Assembly (NCBI GenBank): GCA_021841005.1
Contig: JAKBVZ010000035.1
Span: 1 to 64,000, forward strand
Direction of reading: 5' to 3'
Origin: Actinomycetes bacterium
GTDB lineage: Bacteria > Actinomycetota > Acidimicrobiia > Acidimicrobiales > JAMCPL01
Length of the DNA: 64,000 nucleotides
A model generated the notes under the pieces. It was not told the origin of the DNA and ran no database searches. It saw nothing but the letters and a program-made list of their open reading frames with translations. Of the stretch, positions 43,156-53,301 are shown one piece after another. A program made the position numbers and the translations under genes. Each line of letters opens with the position of its first letter. Within the stretch, counting starts at the first letter, position 1.

Positions 43156-44418
43156 TCATCCGTCCTGGATGGCCTGCTGGAAGCTGGTGGGGTCGGTAGC
43201 GCCTTCTGTGGACAGAACGAGCACTGAAGTGCCTTCCCCTATACCAAGCGCTTCTCGTAGCGCGGTATTTTCAGTGGCTGAGACGATTTGCTCCATCCCA
43301 GCCAATCCAGCGGCACCGGTCTCGCCGGATACCAATCCTGACCGGTAGAGATGCCGTACCGCCTGGATGGCCGCCGCGTCATCTACAGCTATTGCCGCAT
43401 CCAATCCTGCCAGCAACGATGGCCATGCTACTGGTGATGGGGTATCGCAATTCAGTCCTACCATTATCGAGTCATGAGGACCCGGAACTACGACCGGCTT
43501 GCCTGCCTGCAGCGATGCGAGTACGCATGCCGCCGTATCAGGTTCCACTCCAACGACGCGGGTGTGCCTTCTCCTGAGCGCTCCTGTGGATGGAACGGGT
43601 TCGCCGGTGGAGATGGCCAGACCCTTGTAGTGGCGCAATGTGGCTGCGGCAAGAGCACCAACGCCCATCTGGACAACCACCACATCGGGATCGTCGGCAC
43701 TTAAGCGCTCCAGCTGATCGTCGACTTCGGCGAAGATGGTGGAGTAGCCTTCGACTACCCACTTCGGAGTGAGGTGCGTGGACCCACCCGGACCGGCTTC
43801 TGCATCGGCTTTTGCTTTTGCTTTTGCTTCGGTATCGGCGATAACCAGCGTGTCCTTGCCGGCGCTGCCCTGGGCTCGGCGTACGGCATCGTAATAGGTG
43901 CCGTTCACCACAGATACTTCAGCTCCTTCGCCGGTGATGGCCGCGATGCGGGCTTCGGTTGTCCCGCGAGGAACGAATATATGAGCATGGAGCCCCAGTA
44001 CTCTCGCCATATAAGCCACCGCCCTGCCATGATTGCCGTCAGTTGCTGCGGCCAGGGTAAGTATGCCGGACGTGGATGCAAGCGATCTGATCCAACCGCG
44101 GATGCCGTCTACAGAGTACATCTCTCTTGCCAGTGTGGCGCCGAAGTGTTCCTCCAGTGCTCGCAGTACAGCCCACGATGCCCCGAGGACCTTGAAAGCA
44201 GGGAGGCCGAGCCTGCTGGACTCGTCTTTTACCATGAGCCGGGAGATACCCAGCGACTCCGCAATGGAGGGAAGGTCCACCAGGGGGGTTACTTCGTATC
44301 CGGGCAAGCACTGATGCAACCTCAACGCTTCCCGTCCATTCTCCGGCACCAGCTGAGCCGCCCGTTGCTCCATCTCCCTTGCTTGTCCAGGGCTTTTCCT
44401 TATCCAGAATTGTTTCAT
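43156..44418 (-). CDS. dpaL: Diaminopropionate ammonia-lyase (YgeX/DpaL type)
   Basis: GYEVTPLVDLPSIAESLGISRLMVKDESSRLGLPAFKVLGASWA, AATDGNHGRAVAYMARVLG, VVVQMGVGALAAATLRHY, GLNCDTPSPVAWPSL. Confidence 0.9.
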   Translation of the reverse strand: MKQFWIRKSPGQAREMEQRAAQLVPENGREALRLHQCLPGYEVTPLVDLPSIAESLGISRLMVKDESSRLGLPAFKVLGASWAVLRALEEHFGATLAREMYSVDGIRGWIRSLASTSGILTLAAATDGNHGRAVAYMARVLGLHAHIFVPRGTTEARIAAITGEGAEVSVVNGTYYDAVRRAQGSAGKDTLVIADTEAKAKAKADAEAGPGGSTHLTPKWVVEGYSTIFAEVDDQLERLSADDPDVVVVQMGVGALAAATLRHYKGLAISTGEPVPSTGALRRRHTRVVGVEPDTAACVLASLQAGKPVVVPGPHDSIMVGLNCDTPSPVAWPSLLAGLDAAIAVDDAAAIQAVRHLYRSGLVSGETGAAGLAGMEQIVSATENTALREALGIGEGTSVLVLSTEGATDPTSFQQAIQDG

Positions 44419-44616
44419 TGGCTCTCCTTGCTGCGGTCACGTATCCATGTGCGAATGTCAGGTACATGATGATAGATCTTACGATAGCTCATGGGGACCT
44501 GGTAGCCGGGCTTCTGGGCTACGTTGTAACATGTGGTGGTGTCCGGTCCGCCGGTCCGGTTGCCGACAGATGGATGACGACATACGGTAGGACATGAAAG
44601 CTGGACAGGAGGTACT

Positions 44617-45915
44617 GTGCGCCTGATATTGACCGGAACCCGCTGGCCCGGAGACGATATAGCAATAGAGGATGGACGTATAGCCGCCAGGGGGGAAGTA
44701 CGTGCCCGCGAGGGTGACCGGATTATACATTGTGAAGGCGATATAATCACGCCGGGACTTGTAAATACTCATCACCATCTCTACCAGTGGATGACGCGGG
44801 GCAGGGCCACTGGATGCGACCTGTTCGGATGGCTCAAGGTTCTGTATCCCATATGGGCGAGGATGGATACCGCTGACATTCGGGCTGCGGCGCTCACCGG
44901 TCTTGGCGAGCTTGCTCTTTCGGGGGCGACCACTGTGGCCGATCATCATTACATAGTGCCCAGAGGTGATGACAGCGTGTTCTACGCAATAGCCGATGCC
45001 GCCAGGGAAGTGGGAGTGAGGCTGGTGCTGTCCAGGGGATCGATGGATCTTGGGGAATCGAATGGTGGCTTGCCTCCTGACGACATTGTGGAGGACACCG
45101 AAGCGGTGCTCGCATCCACTGAATCCGTGGCATCCAACTTGCACGATGGTGACATGACTACGGTGGTGGTGGCGCCCTGTAGCCCTTTCTCCGTCACTCC
45201 CGAACTCATGGAAACCTCTGCAGTGCTCGCCCGTACGCTTGGCTTACGATTGCACACCCATCTTGCCGAGACTGTCTCAGAAGAGCGGGATTGCCAGGCC
45301 CGCTACGGTCGGCGTCCTCTGGAAGTGATGGAGGAACTGGGTTGGGTAGGCCAGGATGTATGGTTTGCGCATGGTATCCACTTCAACCCTGCAGAGATAC
45401 AACGGCTGGGTACGGCTGGAGTGGGGGTGGCTCACTGCCCGTCATCCAACGGGCGGTTGGCGTCAGGATTCTGTCCTGTGGTGGATCTCAGAAGCGCAGG
45501 CGTACCGGTTGGGCTGGGCGTGGACGGTGCAGCCTCCAACGAGTCAGGTGCGCTGTTCCCCGAGATTCGCCAGGCTGTCTACCTGGCTCGCTTGCGGGAA
45601 GGGAGGCCTGATGCCCTCTCACCTGAAGAGGGCTTGGAGATGGCTACGGTAGGCGGGGCTAAGTGCATCGGCCGCCCGGAACTCGGCACCCTGGAAGTCG
45701 GCTCGCCTGCCGATATTGCCGTCTGGCCGGGAGGTGACCTGGAAGATGTGGAGGATGCTTTGGCTGGCTTGGTACTGGGTCCCGACCGGCGGGTGAGGCA
45801 CCTATTCGTCGGAGGCCGCATGGTGGTGGAGGACGGGATGCCAGTGGGGTTTAACCTCGACGCAAGCCATCGGGAACTGGCTCGCCGCGCCAAACGGCTT
45901 TTCGCTTCTGATTGA
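44617..45915 (+). CDS. 8-oxoguanine deaminase/hydroxydechloroatrazine hydrolase-type amidohydrolase
   Basis: TPGLVNTHHHLYQWMTRGRATGCDLFGWLKVLYPIWA, HTHLAETVSEERDC, VAHCPSSNGRLASGFCPVVDLRSAGVPVGLGVDGAASNESG. Confidence 0.88.
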   Translation: MRLILTGTRWPGDDIAIEDGRIAARGEVRAREGDRIIHCEGDIITPGLVNTHHHLYQWMTRGRATGCDLFGWLKVLYPIWARMDTADIRAAALTGLGELALSGATTVADHHYIVPRGDDSVFYAIADAAREVGVRLVLSRGSMDLGESNGGLPPDDIVEDTEAVLASTESVASNLHDGDMTTVVVAPCSPFSVTPELMETSAVLARTLGLRLHTHLAETVSEERDCQARYGRRPLEVMEELGWVGQDVWFAHGIHFNPAEIQRLGTAGVGVAHCPSSNGRLASGFCPVVDLRSAGVPVGLGVDGAASNESGALFPEIRQAVYLARLREGRPDALSPEEGLEMATVGGAKCIGRPELGTLEVGSPADIAVWPGGDLEDVEDALAGLVLGPDRRVRHLFVGGRMVVEDGMPVGFNLDASHRELARRAKRLFASD

Positions 45916-45955
45916 GTGGAACCTGCCGGTACCGTAGCCGCTTCGATCCGACCGG

Positions 45956-48142
45956 CTAAGGGATGACGGTTACAAGGGTGCCGATATGCACCTGGGGATA
46001 CACCTGGGCAGCTACAGATACCGGCAGCTCCACGCAGCCGAGACTCTGGGGGAAGCCGTAGGAGGCCCTGATGAAGCCGTGGACGGCATCGCTGCCATTG
46101 AAGTAGTTGATCCAGTAGACGGGGTCGTGGTAGTAGGTGCCGTTAGGGTTGTAGCCACTCATGTAGTGGAACGGGAAGCGCAGGTATATGGGGTAGGTGC
46201 CTGGCGCTGTGGGGGTCTGGGGAATGCCGGTATTGACCAGATTGGTGAGCACCACCTGGCCATTGCTCCACAGCCAGAGTCTCTCGGGAAGCTGCATGGA
46301 TACCTGTATCCAAGTGTATGGGTGCGGGTCGTGGGCACCGCTGAGCAACGCATGGATCAGGGTCGGCCACAGGAGCGGGTTGGCGCGCCCTACGGTGTTC
46401 AAACCTTCCACCTGCTCGAAGGCCATCACCGCTCCCTTGGTCATCACTGTATATGCTCCTGGCTGCCACAGAGATGTCAGGGCACTGGGAAAATTCCAGC
46501 GCCAGGTAAAGGTGCCTTGCGGCGGAGAAACCATCATGGATGCTTGGGCGCTGATCGTGCCTGCGCTTGTGTTGCCAGTAGCAGTGACAGTTCCCGTGCT
46601 GCCGGTGCTAGGTGCAGAGGGGATCCAGTTGAATGGTAGGTACCCGAGATGTGCAAGGATCTGTTGCAGGCGTAGGGTGGATCCCGGGGCACCTTGCAAC
46701 TCCACGGTGCTCGTGGGATCAGACACCGTGCCCGCGCCGTTCGACAGGCGTACCGCGGCCGGCAGGTGCATATTCACCTGCTCGCCTGGCCAGAACACCG
46801 GACCGTCCGGGGTGAACTTCAGGCTGTAGGCAGTAGGTTCCGACCAGGTTCCCTTGGGAACGATAGCTCCATTGATCACTGGGGTGATCGACGGGGTGCG
46901 CTTTCCGAATACACTAGCCACCGGTTCCGAGAGAGTGATCTTTACGGGAGAGGATGCCGGCAGGGCGCTACCGGCGGTAGATGGAGTGATGATCGCCATA
47001 GGAGTATGTCCGATGGTTCCAAAGTAAGTGAACCGCACTTGCCGAGCGGGTAGCGATTCCCAGAGGTAGGGAGCAGCAGCAACGCTGGCTATGCCTGCCT
47101 GCCCATTTTTCACCTGGTTCACTATTTCAACCCTGCTGGATGGCGTCTTCAGACGCTCGATTGGATCGATGGAGGCAATCGTGACCGACACCTCGCTTAC
47201 CGGTTTGCTGAACCTGGCATACACCGCCTGTCCTGGAGGAACTGTAGTGACCGATGTCAGCAGGCGAGCATAGGGGGTGGTCACCTGCCTGGTGAGCTTA
47301 GCAGTGTGACCGGCCAACCAGCCGATCCAGGAAGGCCTGCGCAACTCTACGGTGACATCGACTCTTGTTGCGGTAGGAACCGGCGACAGGGGCACAAAGC
47401 TCCCGCCATGATCGGCAAGTGTGACCTGATGACCATGGTAGCTTGCAATCGCCGAGACAACGCGGCCACTGGCTCCACTCGACTTCAAGTCGACGAGTCC
47501 TTGCGAGGATGGTTCAAGGTTTGCTCGTGGCCAGGAAAGGTACAGGAAGGTGGCGCCCAACAGTGCCAGCAGTACTACGGCACCGAACCCTACCAGCATG
47601 CCCCAACGATGCTTGCCACGGGCTTTTGACACTTCCTCCGATCGCGGATGGCGCTCAGTTCCCAAGGCGTGGTTGCCGGCTGGATCGTATGACCACGATG
47701 AAGGCAATCCGGCAGGTGAAGCAGGTGGCGTAGCCAGTGACCCGGAAGCAGGAGGCGCTATGGCCGGTATGGTTGGTGCTGTAGCCGGCGACTCAGAGGT
47801 TGGTGCTGTAGCCGGCGATGTAGGTATTGCCGCAAATTCCTGTGTCATGGAGGATGCTTGGGCTGGTACTGATGTAAAGTCTGGAGCCGGAGTCTGCAAG
47901 GATGCCGGCGGCAGGGCCCCGGGATTCCCTGCAGCAGACGGGGTGAAACCTAGCGGCACAGAGGCAATCGGTGCAGACGGCGGCATCGTAACTGTTGGAG
48001 TTGCTTGTGCATCAGCCACCTGAACTTCTGCAGTAGTGGTTCCGTATTGCGGCGCTGTGAAGCCCGGTCCAGTGCCGACATGTTCCGGCTGTCGGGGCGT
48101 AGATGCCTGCTCGGCTGTTCCCTGCTTCCTGAAGTACTTCAC
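45956..48142 (-). CDS. L,D-transpeptidase (YkuD) with Ig-like region, one TM helix and long Pro/Ala-rich N-terminus
   Basis: HGFIRASYGFPQSLGCVELPVSVAAQVYPQVHIGTLVTVIP (YkuD Cys motif); TM WGMLVGFGAVVLLALLGATFLYLSWP. Confidence 0.85.
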   Translation of the reverse strand: MKYFRKQGTAEQASTPRQPEHVGTGPGFTAPQYGTTTAEVQVADAQATPTVTMPPSAPIASVPLGFTPSAAGNPGALPPASLQTPAPDFTSVPAQASSMTQEFAAIPTSPATAPTSESPATAPTIPAIAPPASGSLATPPASPAGLPSSWSYDPAGNHALGTERHPRSEEVSKARGKHRWGMLVGFGAVVLLALLGATFLYLSWPRANLEPSSQGLVDLKSSGASGRVVSAIASYHGHQVTLADHGGSFVPLSPVPTATRVDVTVELRRPSWIGWLAGHTAKLTRQVTTPYARLLTSVTTVPPGQAVYARFSKPVSEVSVTIASIDPIERLKTPSSRVEIVNQVKNGQAGIASVAAAPYLWESLPARQVRFTYFGTIGHTPMAIITPSTAGSALPASSPVKITLSEPVASVFGKRTPSITPVINGAIVPKGTWSEPTAYSLKFTPDGPVFWPGEQVNMHLPAAVRLSNGAGTVSDPTSTVELQGAPGSTLRLQQILAHLGYLPFNWIPSAPSTGSTGTVTATGNTSAGTISAQASMMVSPPQGTFTWRWNFPSALTSLWQPGAYTVMTKGAVMAFEQVEGLNTVGRANPLLWPTLIHALLSGAHDPHPYTWIQVSMQLPERLWLWSNGQVVLTNLVNTGIPQTPTAPGTYPIYLRFPFHYMSGYNPNGTYYHDPVYWINYFNGSDAVHGFIRASYGFPQSLGCVELPVSVAAQVYPQVHIGTLVTVIP

Positions 48143-48178
48143 GAAGTCATTATATACTCCTGCCCGCCATTTTGCCGT

Positions 48179-50413
48179 TCAACCCTGCAGTTCCGGGTCC
48201 CTTCTACGGCGTACCCTGTCCAGGGCCAGCGCCTCCAGCGCCACTTGTGCATTGGTTCCCGTAACGGCAGGCAGTCTTTCCCACGAACCGGTTGGCATCA
48301 GCTCCCAGGAGTTGGTATCGTCTTTCAGGCACAGATCAAGTATGTCTTCCAGCCGGCCCCTCGCGCCGAAGTCGCTTACTGGAACGAGAGCCTCTATGCG
48401 GCGGTCCAGGTTGCGTTCCATCAGGTCAGCCGATCCGATGAGTAGCCGACGATCGTCCGAACCGGCTTGACCGAATGCATATATCCGGGAATGTTCCAGG
48501 AATCGTCCAACTATCGATTTTACGGTGATCCTTTCAGAGAGGCCGGGGAGTCGGGGCCTTACCGAGCACACACCCCTTACGATGAGATCCACTCTTGCTC
48601 CTGCCATCCCGGCGCCGTAGAGGGCATCCACTATCTCCACATCGGTGAGACCGTTGACCTTTATGACGATCCGGCCATCTTCTCCTTTTTGTGCTTGCTC
48701 ATTGATCCATCCCAGTATTGCCTTTCTTGTCTTGACCGGGGAAACCACCAGCTTTTTGTAGTCGACATGCTTGCTGAAGCCGGTCAGGTAGTTGAACAGA
48801 TCCCCTACGTCTCTGGTGAGGGCTGGATCACTGGAGAACAGGCCTATATCTTCATACGATCTTGCTGTTTTGGGGTTGTAGTTTCCGGTTCCTATATGGC
48901 AGTAGCGGCGTATCCCATCTTCCTCCCGGCGAGCGACCAGCAGTATCTTGGAGTGCACCTTGAGGCCAGGAACGCCGTATACGACATGCACCCCCGCCTC
49001 TTCGAGGGTCCGGGCCCAGTTGATATTGTTCTCCTCGTCAAACCTCGCTTTGAGCTCTATGACAGCGGCAACCTGCTTGCCGGCCTCGGCAGCGTCTATC
49101 AGCGAACTGATTATAGGGCTGTCTCCGGAAGTTCTATACAGAGTCTGCTTGATGGCCAGTACATCCTTGTCTGCCGCTGCCTGGGAAAGGAACGCTTCCA
49201 CTGAAGTGGTAAACGAGTCATAGGGGTGATGCACCAGAACATCTCTTTTGGCCAGTACCGTAAAGAGGTCCGTGGATTGGTTGCTGGCGTCTGCAAGTGG
49301 ATACGAGGTCATGGGAGTCCATGCATCGACGTGTAGATCGGGCCGATCGATTTCGTACAGTAGCCATAGCCCGGTCAGCTCCAGCGGGGCCGTTGTGCTG
49401 TATATGTCCGAAGCTGTGAGATCGAGTTCGGCGAGCAACAGGTCGACCAGATCCTGCGACATGCCCGAAGTGATCTCGAGCCTGATGGCGCTGCCGAAGC
49501 GCCGCCTTCTGAGTTCCATTTCTACGGCAACGAGGAGGTCGTCTGCTTCATCCTCCGCCACGATGAGGTCTGCGTTACGGGTCACCCTGAATGCACAGGT
49601 TTCGCCGATACGCATATGGGGAAAGAGCCTTTCCAGCTGGGCGGTGATGATCTGTTCCAGGGGTACGAAGCGCTTGCCGTCAAGTGTCTCTATGAAGCGG
49701 GGGAGCGATGGTGGTACTTTTACTCTGGCAACTCTTTGTAGCCCGCTTGTAGGATCTTCGATCTTCACGATTAAATTGAGTGATAGGTTGGATATATAGG
49801 GGAAAGGATGGCCAGGGTCTACCGCCAGAGGTGTGAGTACGGGGTATATGTCTCGTTCGAATACCTCGACCAGGTACTCTTGTTCTGAAGCCGTAAGGTC
49901 TGTCCAATTCGAAAAGGCGATGCCGCACGCTTGCAGCTCCGGCACGATACATGAGAGGAATATCTTGGACTCCCGTTCCACAAGCTGCATCACCCTGGAT
50001 CTTATGGCTGTGAGTACTTCTTGAGGCCTCATACCATCCGGCAACCTGGATCTGAGTCCGGCATCGACCTGGTCTTTGAGCCCGGCCACTCTTACCTGGA
50101 AGAACTCATCGAGACCTTCGGAGAAGATGGCAAGGAACTTGGCCCTCTCCATCACCGGCAGAGTTGTGTCATCCGCGAGGTCAAGAAGCCTGGAGCCGAA
50201 CTCCAACCAGGACAGCTCACGATTCGTGAATCGCTCGTGGTTGCCTGCCCAGCCATCAAGCTTGACCGTGCCACCCGGCAGCGTACCGGCTGTGCTTGCT
50301 GTACCTGCCGTACCGCCATCGGCATCGCTACTGTCGCTACCGGAAATGCCACTACCGGCACTGGGGGGTAGCGTCTCTACGCCAAGATGTCCAGTATAAT
50401 CATCATTCAACAT
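48179..50413 (-). CDS. ppk1: Polyphosphate kinase 1
   Basis: NRELSWLEFGSRLLDLA, HHPYDSFTTSVEAFLSQAAADKDVLAIKQTLYRTSGDSPI, HSKILLV, GTGNYNPKTAR. Confidence 0.96.
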   Translation of the reverse strand: MLNDDYTGHLGVETLPPSAGSGISGSDSSDADGGTAGTASTAGTLPGGTVKLDGWAGNHERFTNRELSWLEFGSRLLDLADDTTLPVMERAKFLAIFSEGLDEFFQVRVAGLKDQVDAGLRSRLPDGMRPQEVLTAIRSRVMQLVERESKIFLSCIVPELQACGIAFSNWTDLTASEQEYLVEVFERDIYPVLTPLAVDPGHPFPYISNLSLNLIVKIEDPTSGLQRVARVKVPPSLPRFIETLDGKRFVPLEQIITAQLERLFPHMRIGETCAFRVTRNADLIVAEDEADDLLVAVEMELRRRRFGSAIRLEITSGMSQDLVDLLLAELDLTASDIYSTTAPLELTGLWLLYEIDRPDLHVDAWTPMTSYPLADASNQSTDLFTVLAKRDVLVHHPYDSFTTSVEAFLSQAAADKDVLAIKQTLYRTSGDSPIISSLIDAAEAGKQVAAVIELKARFDEENNINWARTLEEAGVHVVYGVPGLKVHSKILLVARREEDGIRRYCHIGTGNYNPKTARSYEDIGLFSSDPALTRDVGDLFNYLTGFSKHVDYKKLVVSPVKTRKAILGWINEQAQKGEDGRIVIKVNGLTDVEIVDALYGAGMAGARVDLIVRGVCSVRPRLPGLSERITVKSIVGRFLEHSRIYAFGQAGSDDRRLLIGSADLMERNLDRRIEALVPVSDFGARGRLEDILDLCLKDDTNSWELMPTGSWERLPAVTGTNAQVALEALALDRVRRRRDPELQG

Positions 50414-50588
50414 TTCAATACAATCCTACTCAATTCCGAGGTTGGATGCTCCCACCTCCGGGTTTTTGGCAGCTGGTCTCATCCGGAGGTTTTAGGTGAG
50501 GCGACGAAGCGAGATTCTCGGAGGATTTGGCAGGACAACAGGAGCGCCCGCAGGTACGCGCCGGCGTAGTGTAAAATAGACTCTCGAG

Positions 50589-51800
50589 ATGACCACGATT
50601 ACCGGTTCCACTTTCACCGCAGGCGCTTCCATGCCTCCGCCCGCCAGTGAGACCAGGCGCGGGCTGGCCAGGTTCGACTTCATCCTGATAGGAGCTTCTG
50701 TCCTCTTGTCGATTGTAGGCGTTACCGTAGTCTATGCATCTACACGCGAGCAACTGATAGCGCAGGGGGCGAATCCTCATTACCTTATGGATCATCAGGT
50801 GGAATACATAGTCGTTGGCTTCGTGGCAATGATGGCACTGGCACTGGTCGATTACCGGTGGCTCGAGGCACTCCGGTGGATAGTATACGCAGGCCTTGTC
50901 CTGGCCCTGCTGGCGACATTCACCCCGCTCGGCTCCAGCGCATTGGGCGCAGCCAGATGGATACAGGTGGGACCTGTCCAGATCCAGCCTTCCGCTTTTG
51001 GAGCTCTAGTGCTTATAGTGGTGGTTGCCGCTTACTGCGGGCGGCGATACCAGCTGGACCAGATGCACACGGATGCCCTCACTTTCAAGGATATGGTGAA
51101 GTTGCTCCTTCTTGCGGCTCTTCCTATCCTGCTGGTGGTGAAGCAGCCGGATCTAGGTAGCGCCATTGTCATGTTGACGACCCTCTTCGTGCTGCTGGTG
51201 GTTGCAGGCCTTCCAAATCGCTATACGATCCTATTGGTGCTGCTCGGAGTGGTGGCGGCGGTTGCCATGGTCAAGCTTGGCCTCCTCCATCACTACCAGC
51301 TCCTGCGACTTACCAGCTTTATACACCAGACCAACAATCCGGCAGGTGCTGCATACAATTCGGTGGAGTCCAAAGCGGCTATTGGCTCTGGCGGCCTTTT
51401 TGGGACCGGGCTGCTCAAGGGCCCTCAGGTCAACCTGTTTTTCCTGCCTGAAGCTCAGACTGATTTCATTTTTTCAGTAGTGGGCGAGGAACTGGGATTC
51501 ATAGGTGGAGCTGTCTTGATTTTCTTGCTGGGTGTGGTCATATGGAGATTGGTAAGGATAGCAAGGTTGGCAGGCGATCCCTTCGGGCGCATACTCGTAG
51601 GTGGTACTGTTGGGCTCATGGCTTTCAGCGTTTTCGAGAACATAGGCATGGCAAGTGGCATCATGCCGGTTGCGGGCATTCCATTGCCGTTTATCAGCTA
51701 TGGCGGATCGGCGTTGCTGTCGTTCTTCGCGTGTACCGGCATTGCCTTGTCGGTCTATGCCCGATCGCCTCGAAAGCGCAATAGCGTCTTCATCCGCTGA
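50589..51800 (+). CDS. SEDS-family protein (RodA/FtsW), copy 1
   Basis: Multiple TM; KQPDLGSAIVMLTTL, QTDFIFSVVGEELGFIGG, GMASGIMPVAGIPLPFISYGGSALLSFF. Confidence 0.92.
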   Translation: MTTITGSTFTAGASMPPPASETRRGLARFDFILIGASVLLSIVGVTVVYASTREQLIAQGANPHYLMDHQVEYIVVGFVAMMALALVDYRWLEALRWIVYAGLVLALLATFTPLGSSALGAARWIQVGPVQIQPSAFGALVLIVVVAAYCGRRYQLDQMHTDALTFKDMVKLLLLAALPILLVVKQPDLGSAIVMLTTLFVLLVVAGLPNRYTILLVLLGVVAAVAMVKLGLLHHYQLLRLTSFIHQTNNPAGAAYNSVESKAAIGSGGLFGTGLLKGPQVNLFFLPEAQTDFIFSVVGEELGFIGGAVLIFLLGVVIWRLVRIARLAGDPFGRILVGGTVGLMAFSVFENIGMASGIMPVAGIPLPFISYGGSALLSFFACTGIALSVYARSPRKRNSVFIR

Positions 51801-52468
51801 TGGATCGGGAGGGGGCTCTTCCCGTGCCTGCAAGTGGTAAGAGTACAGTGAACGAGGTGATCATAGAGGAGGAGTCTGTCGTGAGCGCCGGCGAGAATGT
51901 TGCCGGAGAGATCGCTATGGATGTGAACGAGGTGCCCAGTGCTCGCGAGACTGGTGCAGACGCCGGCGGAGGGGAGGTCACTACGGATGTGGCTACCGCA
52001 AAGACGATCGGGGCGACCGCTGGAGCCGATCACCCGTACAGTCCCTGGTCTGTGGTCCTTGTGGACGATGTGTGCATGGAGTTGCCTTCCAACAATCCTG
52101 TGATCGTGCTGCGCGAGCAGGATGCACCCTGGAGGGAACTGCGTATTCCAGTCGGACTGGCTGAAGGCAACTACATAGCTTACGCAATGAAGAAAGTGGC
52201 CACTCCGAGGCCGCTGGTTCACGATCTCATGCTCGATCTGCTGGAGCGCCATCAGGTGACAGTGGAAGCTGCGCGTATCGTGGGAGTCCAGGGAAAGTTG
52301 TTCCTCGCCGAACTCGAGACCATGGGACCTAAGGGTCGCCAGGTGATACAGTGTAGGCCGTCCGACGCGATAGCCCTGGCCGTACGCACCAAGATGCCTA
52401 TTCCGGTTCTGGTCGCGGAGTGGGTGTTTGTTTCCGTGTATCATGCAGGGAAGCCCGGTTGCAAGTAA
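51800..52468 (+). CDS. Bifunctional nuclease (DUF151) family protein
   Basis: NPVIVLREQDAPWRELRIPVGLAEGNYIAYAMKKVATPRPLVHDLMLDLLE, CRPSDAIALAVRTKMPIPV. ATG overlaps the upstream stop. Confidence 0.88.
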   Translation: MDREGALPVPASGKSTVNEVIIEEESVVSAGENVAGEIAMDVNEVPSARETGADAGGGEVTTDVATAKTIGATAGADHPYSPWSVVLVDDVCMELPSNNPVIVLREQDAPWRELRIPVGLAEGNYIAYAMKKVATPRPLVHDLMLDLLERHQVTVEAARIVGVQGKLFLAELETMGPKGRQVIQCRPSDAIALAVRTKMPIPVLVAEWVFVSVYHAGKPGCK

Positions 52469-52482
52469 GAGGCTCCAGCGAA

Positions 52483-53286
52483 TTACTTTAGTATTCGGCG
52501 ACCGATGCATCCGAGTCCGATGCCCATTGCCATGCCTCCTATCACATCTGTGGCATAGTGGTGCCCCAGGTGAAGCCGGGAATACGAGACGGCGGACGCC
52601 AGGAGGTAGTAAACGGGACCGAGAGGATCGCCAGCTGCAAGGACGGTGGCTGCGCACCAGGCCGTAAGGGTGTGGCCCGACGGGAAACTAGGACTTCCAG
52701 GGGTTCGCACTCCATACGATTCTCCGAGTGGTGCCGGCATGGCAGTGGTCGGGTACGCATTCCCGGAACCAACGCGTCCAGCTACGCTAGGGGTTGGTAC
52801 AGCTACGCTAGGGGTTGGTACCGGCGATGTATGTCCTTGTCTTTTCCGCTGCCCTGATATGTTCTCGGAGCCCAATCTTCCGGAGGGCCCCGATCCTACC
52901 GGCGATGACTCTGGCGGTGAGCCTTTCCCCGGCTCCAGCTTGCCGCAAGGGTCAGCTTCATAGGGTCTTGGTCTTCTAACGATATACTTCAATGACCAGT
53001 TCAGCGAGGGGGCGCCCATGGAGGTGAACAGGATGGCGTGGACAGTGCTCCTGCGTGCTTGCGGGTGGGAAAGTGCCCGCACGGCGCCGATCAATGCCCA
53101 CACAAGACCGTAATCGGCCAGCTTGGTGAGCAGTGCGGATGACGCATCAAGCGCACGGATGCCTCTTGCGTGCTGGAGGGCGGAGTCGACGGTATGGTCG
53201 AAATGGTATATCCCTGTGACAACGGATCCGATAAACCTCCCCATCCCCACGGGCGAGGATTGCGTCCCCATCAGTGCATATTCCAT
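52483..53286 (-). CDS. PAP2-family phosphatase with low-complexity insert
   Basis: KYIVRRPRPY, PSFPSGHTLTA, SRLHLGHHYATDVIGG. Confidence 0.9.
   Translation of the reverse strand: MEYALMGTQSSPVGMGRFIGSVVTGIYHFDHTVDSALQHARGIRALDASSALLTKLADYGLVWALIGAVRALSHPQARRSTVHAILFTSMGAPSLNWSLKYIVRRPRPYEADPCGKLEPGKGSPPESSPVGSGPSGRLGSENISGQRKRQGHTSPVPTPSVAVPTPSVAGRVGSGNAYPTTAMPAPLGESYGVRTPGSPSFPSGHTLTAWCAATVLAAGDPLGPVYYLLASAVSYSRLHLGHHYATDVIGGMAMGIGLGCIGRRILK
52780..52821. repeat. 2 x 21-bp in-frame tandem repeat AGCTACGCTAGGGGTTGGTAC within the PAP2 gene
   Basis: Exact tandem copies; encodes the PTPSVAVPTPSVA segment on the minus strand. Confidence 0.95.
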
Positions 53287-53301
53287 ATTAATATGTTCCT
53301 A

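Noticed and set aside
45986-46829. Plus-strand ORFs of 217 and 210 aa
   Set aside because: Antisense to the L,D-transpeptidase gene; no recognisable domains.
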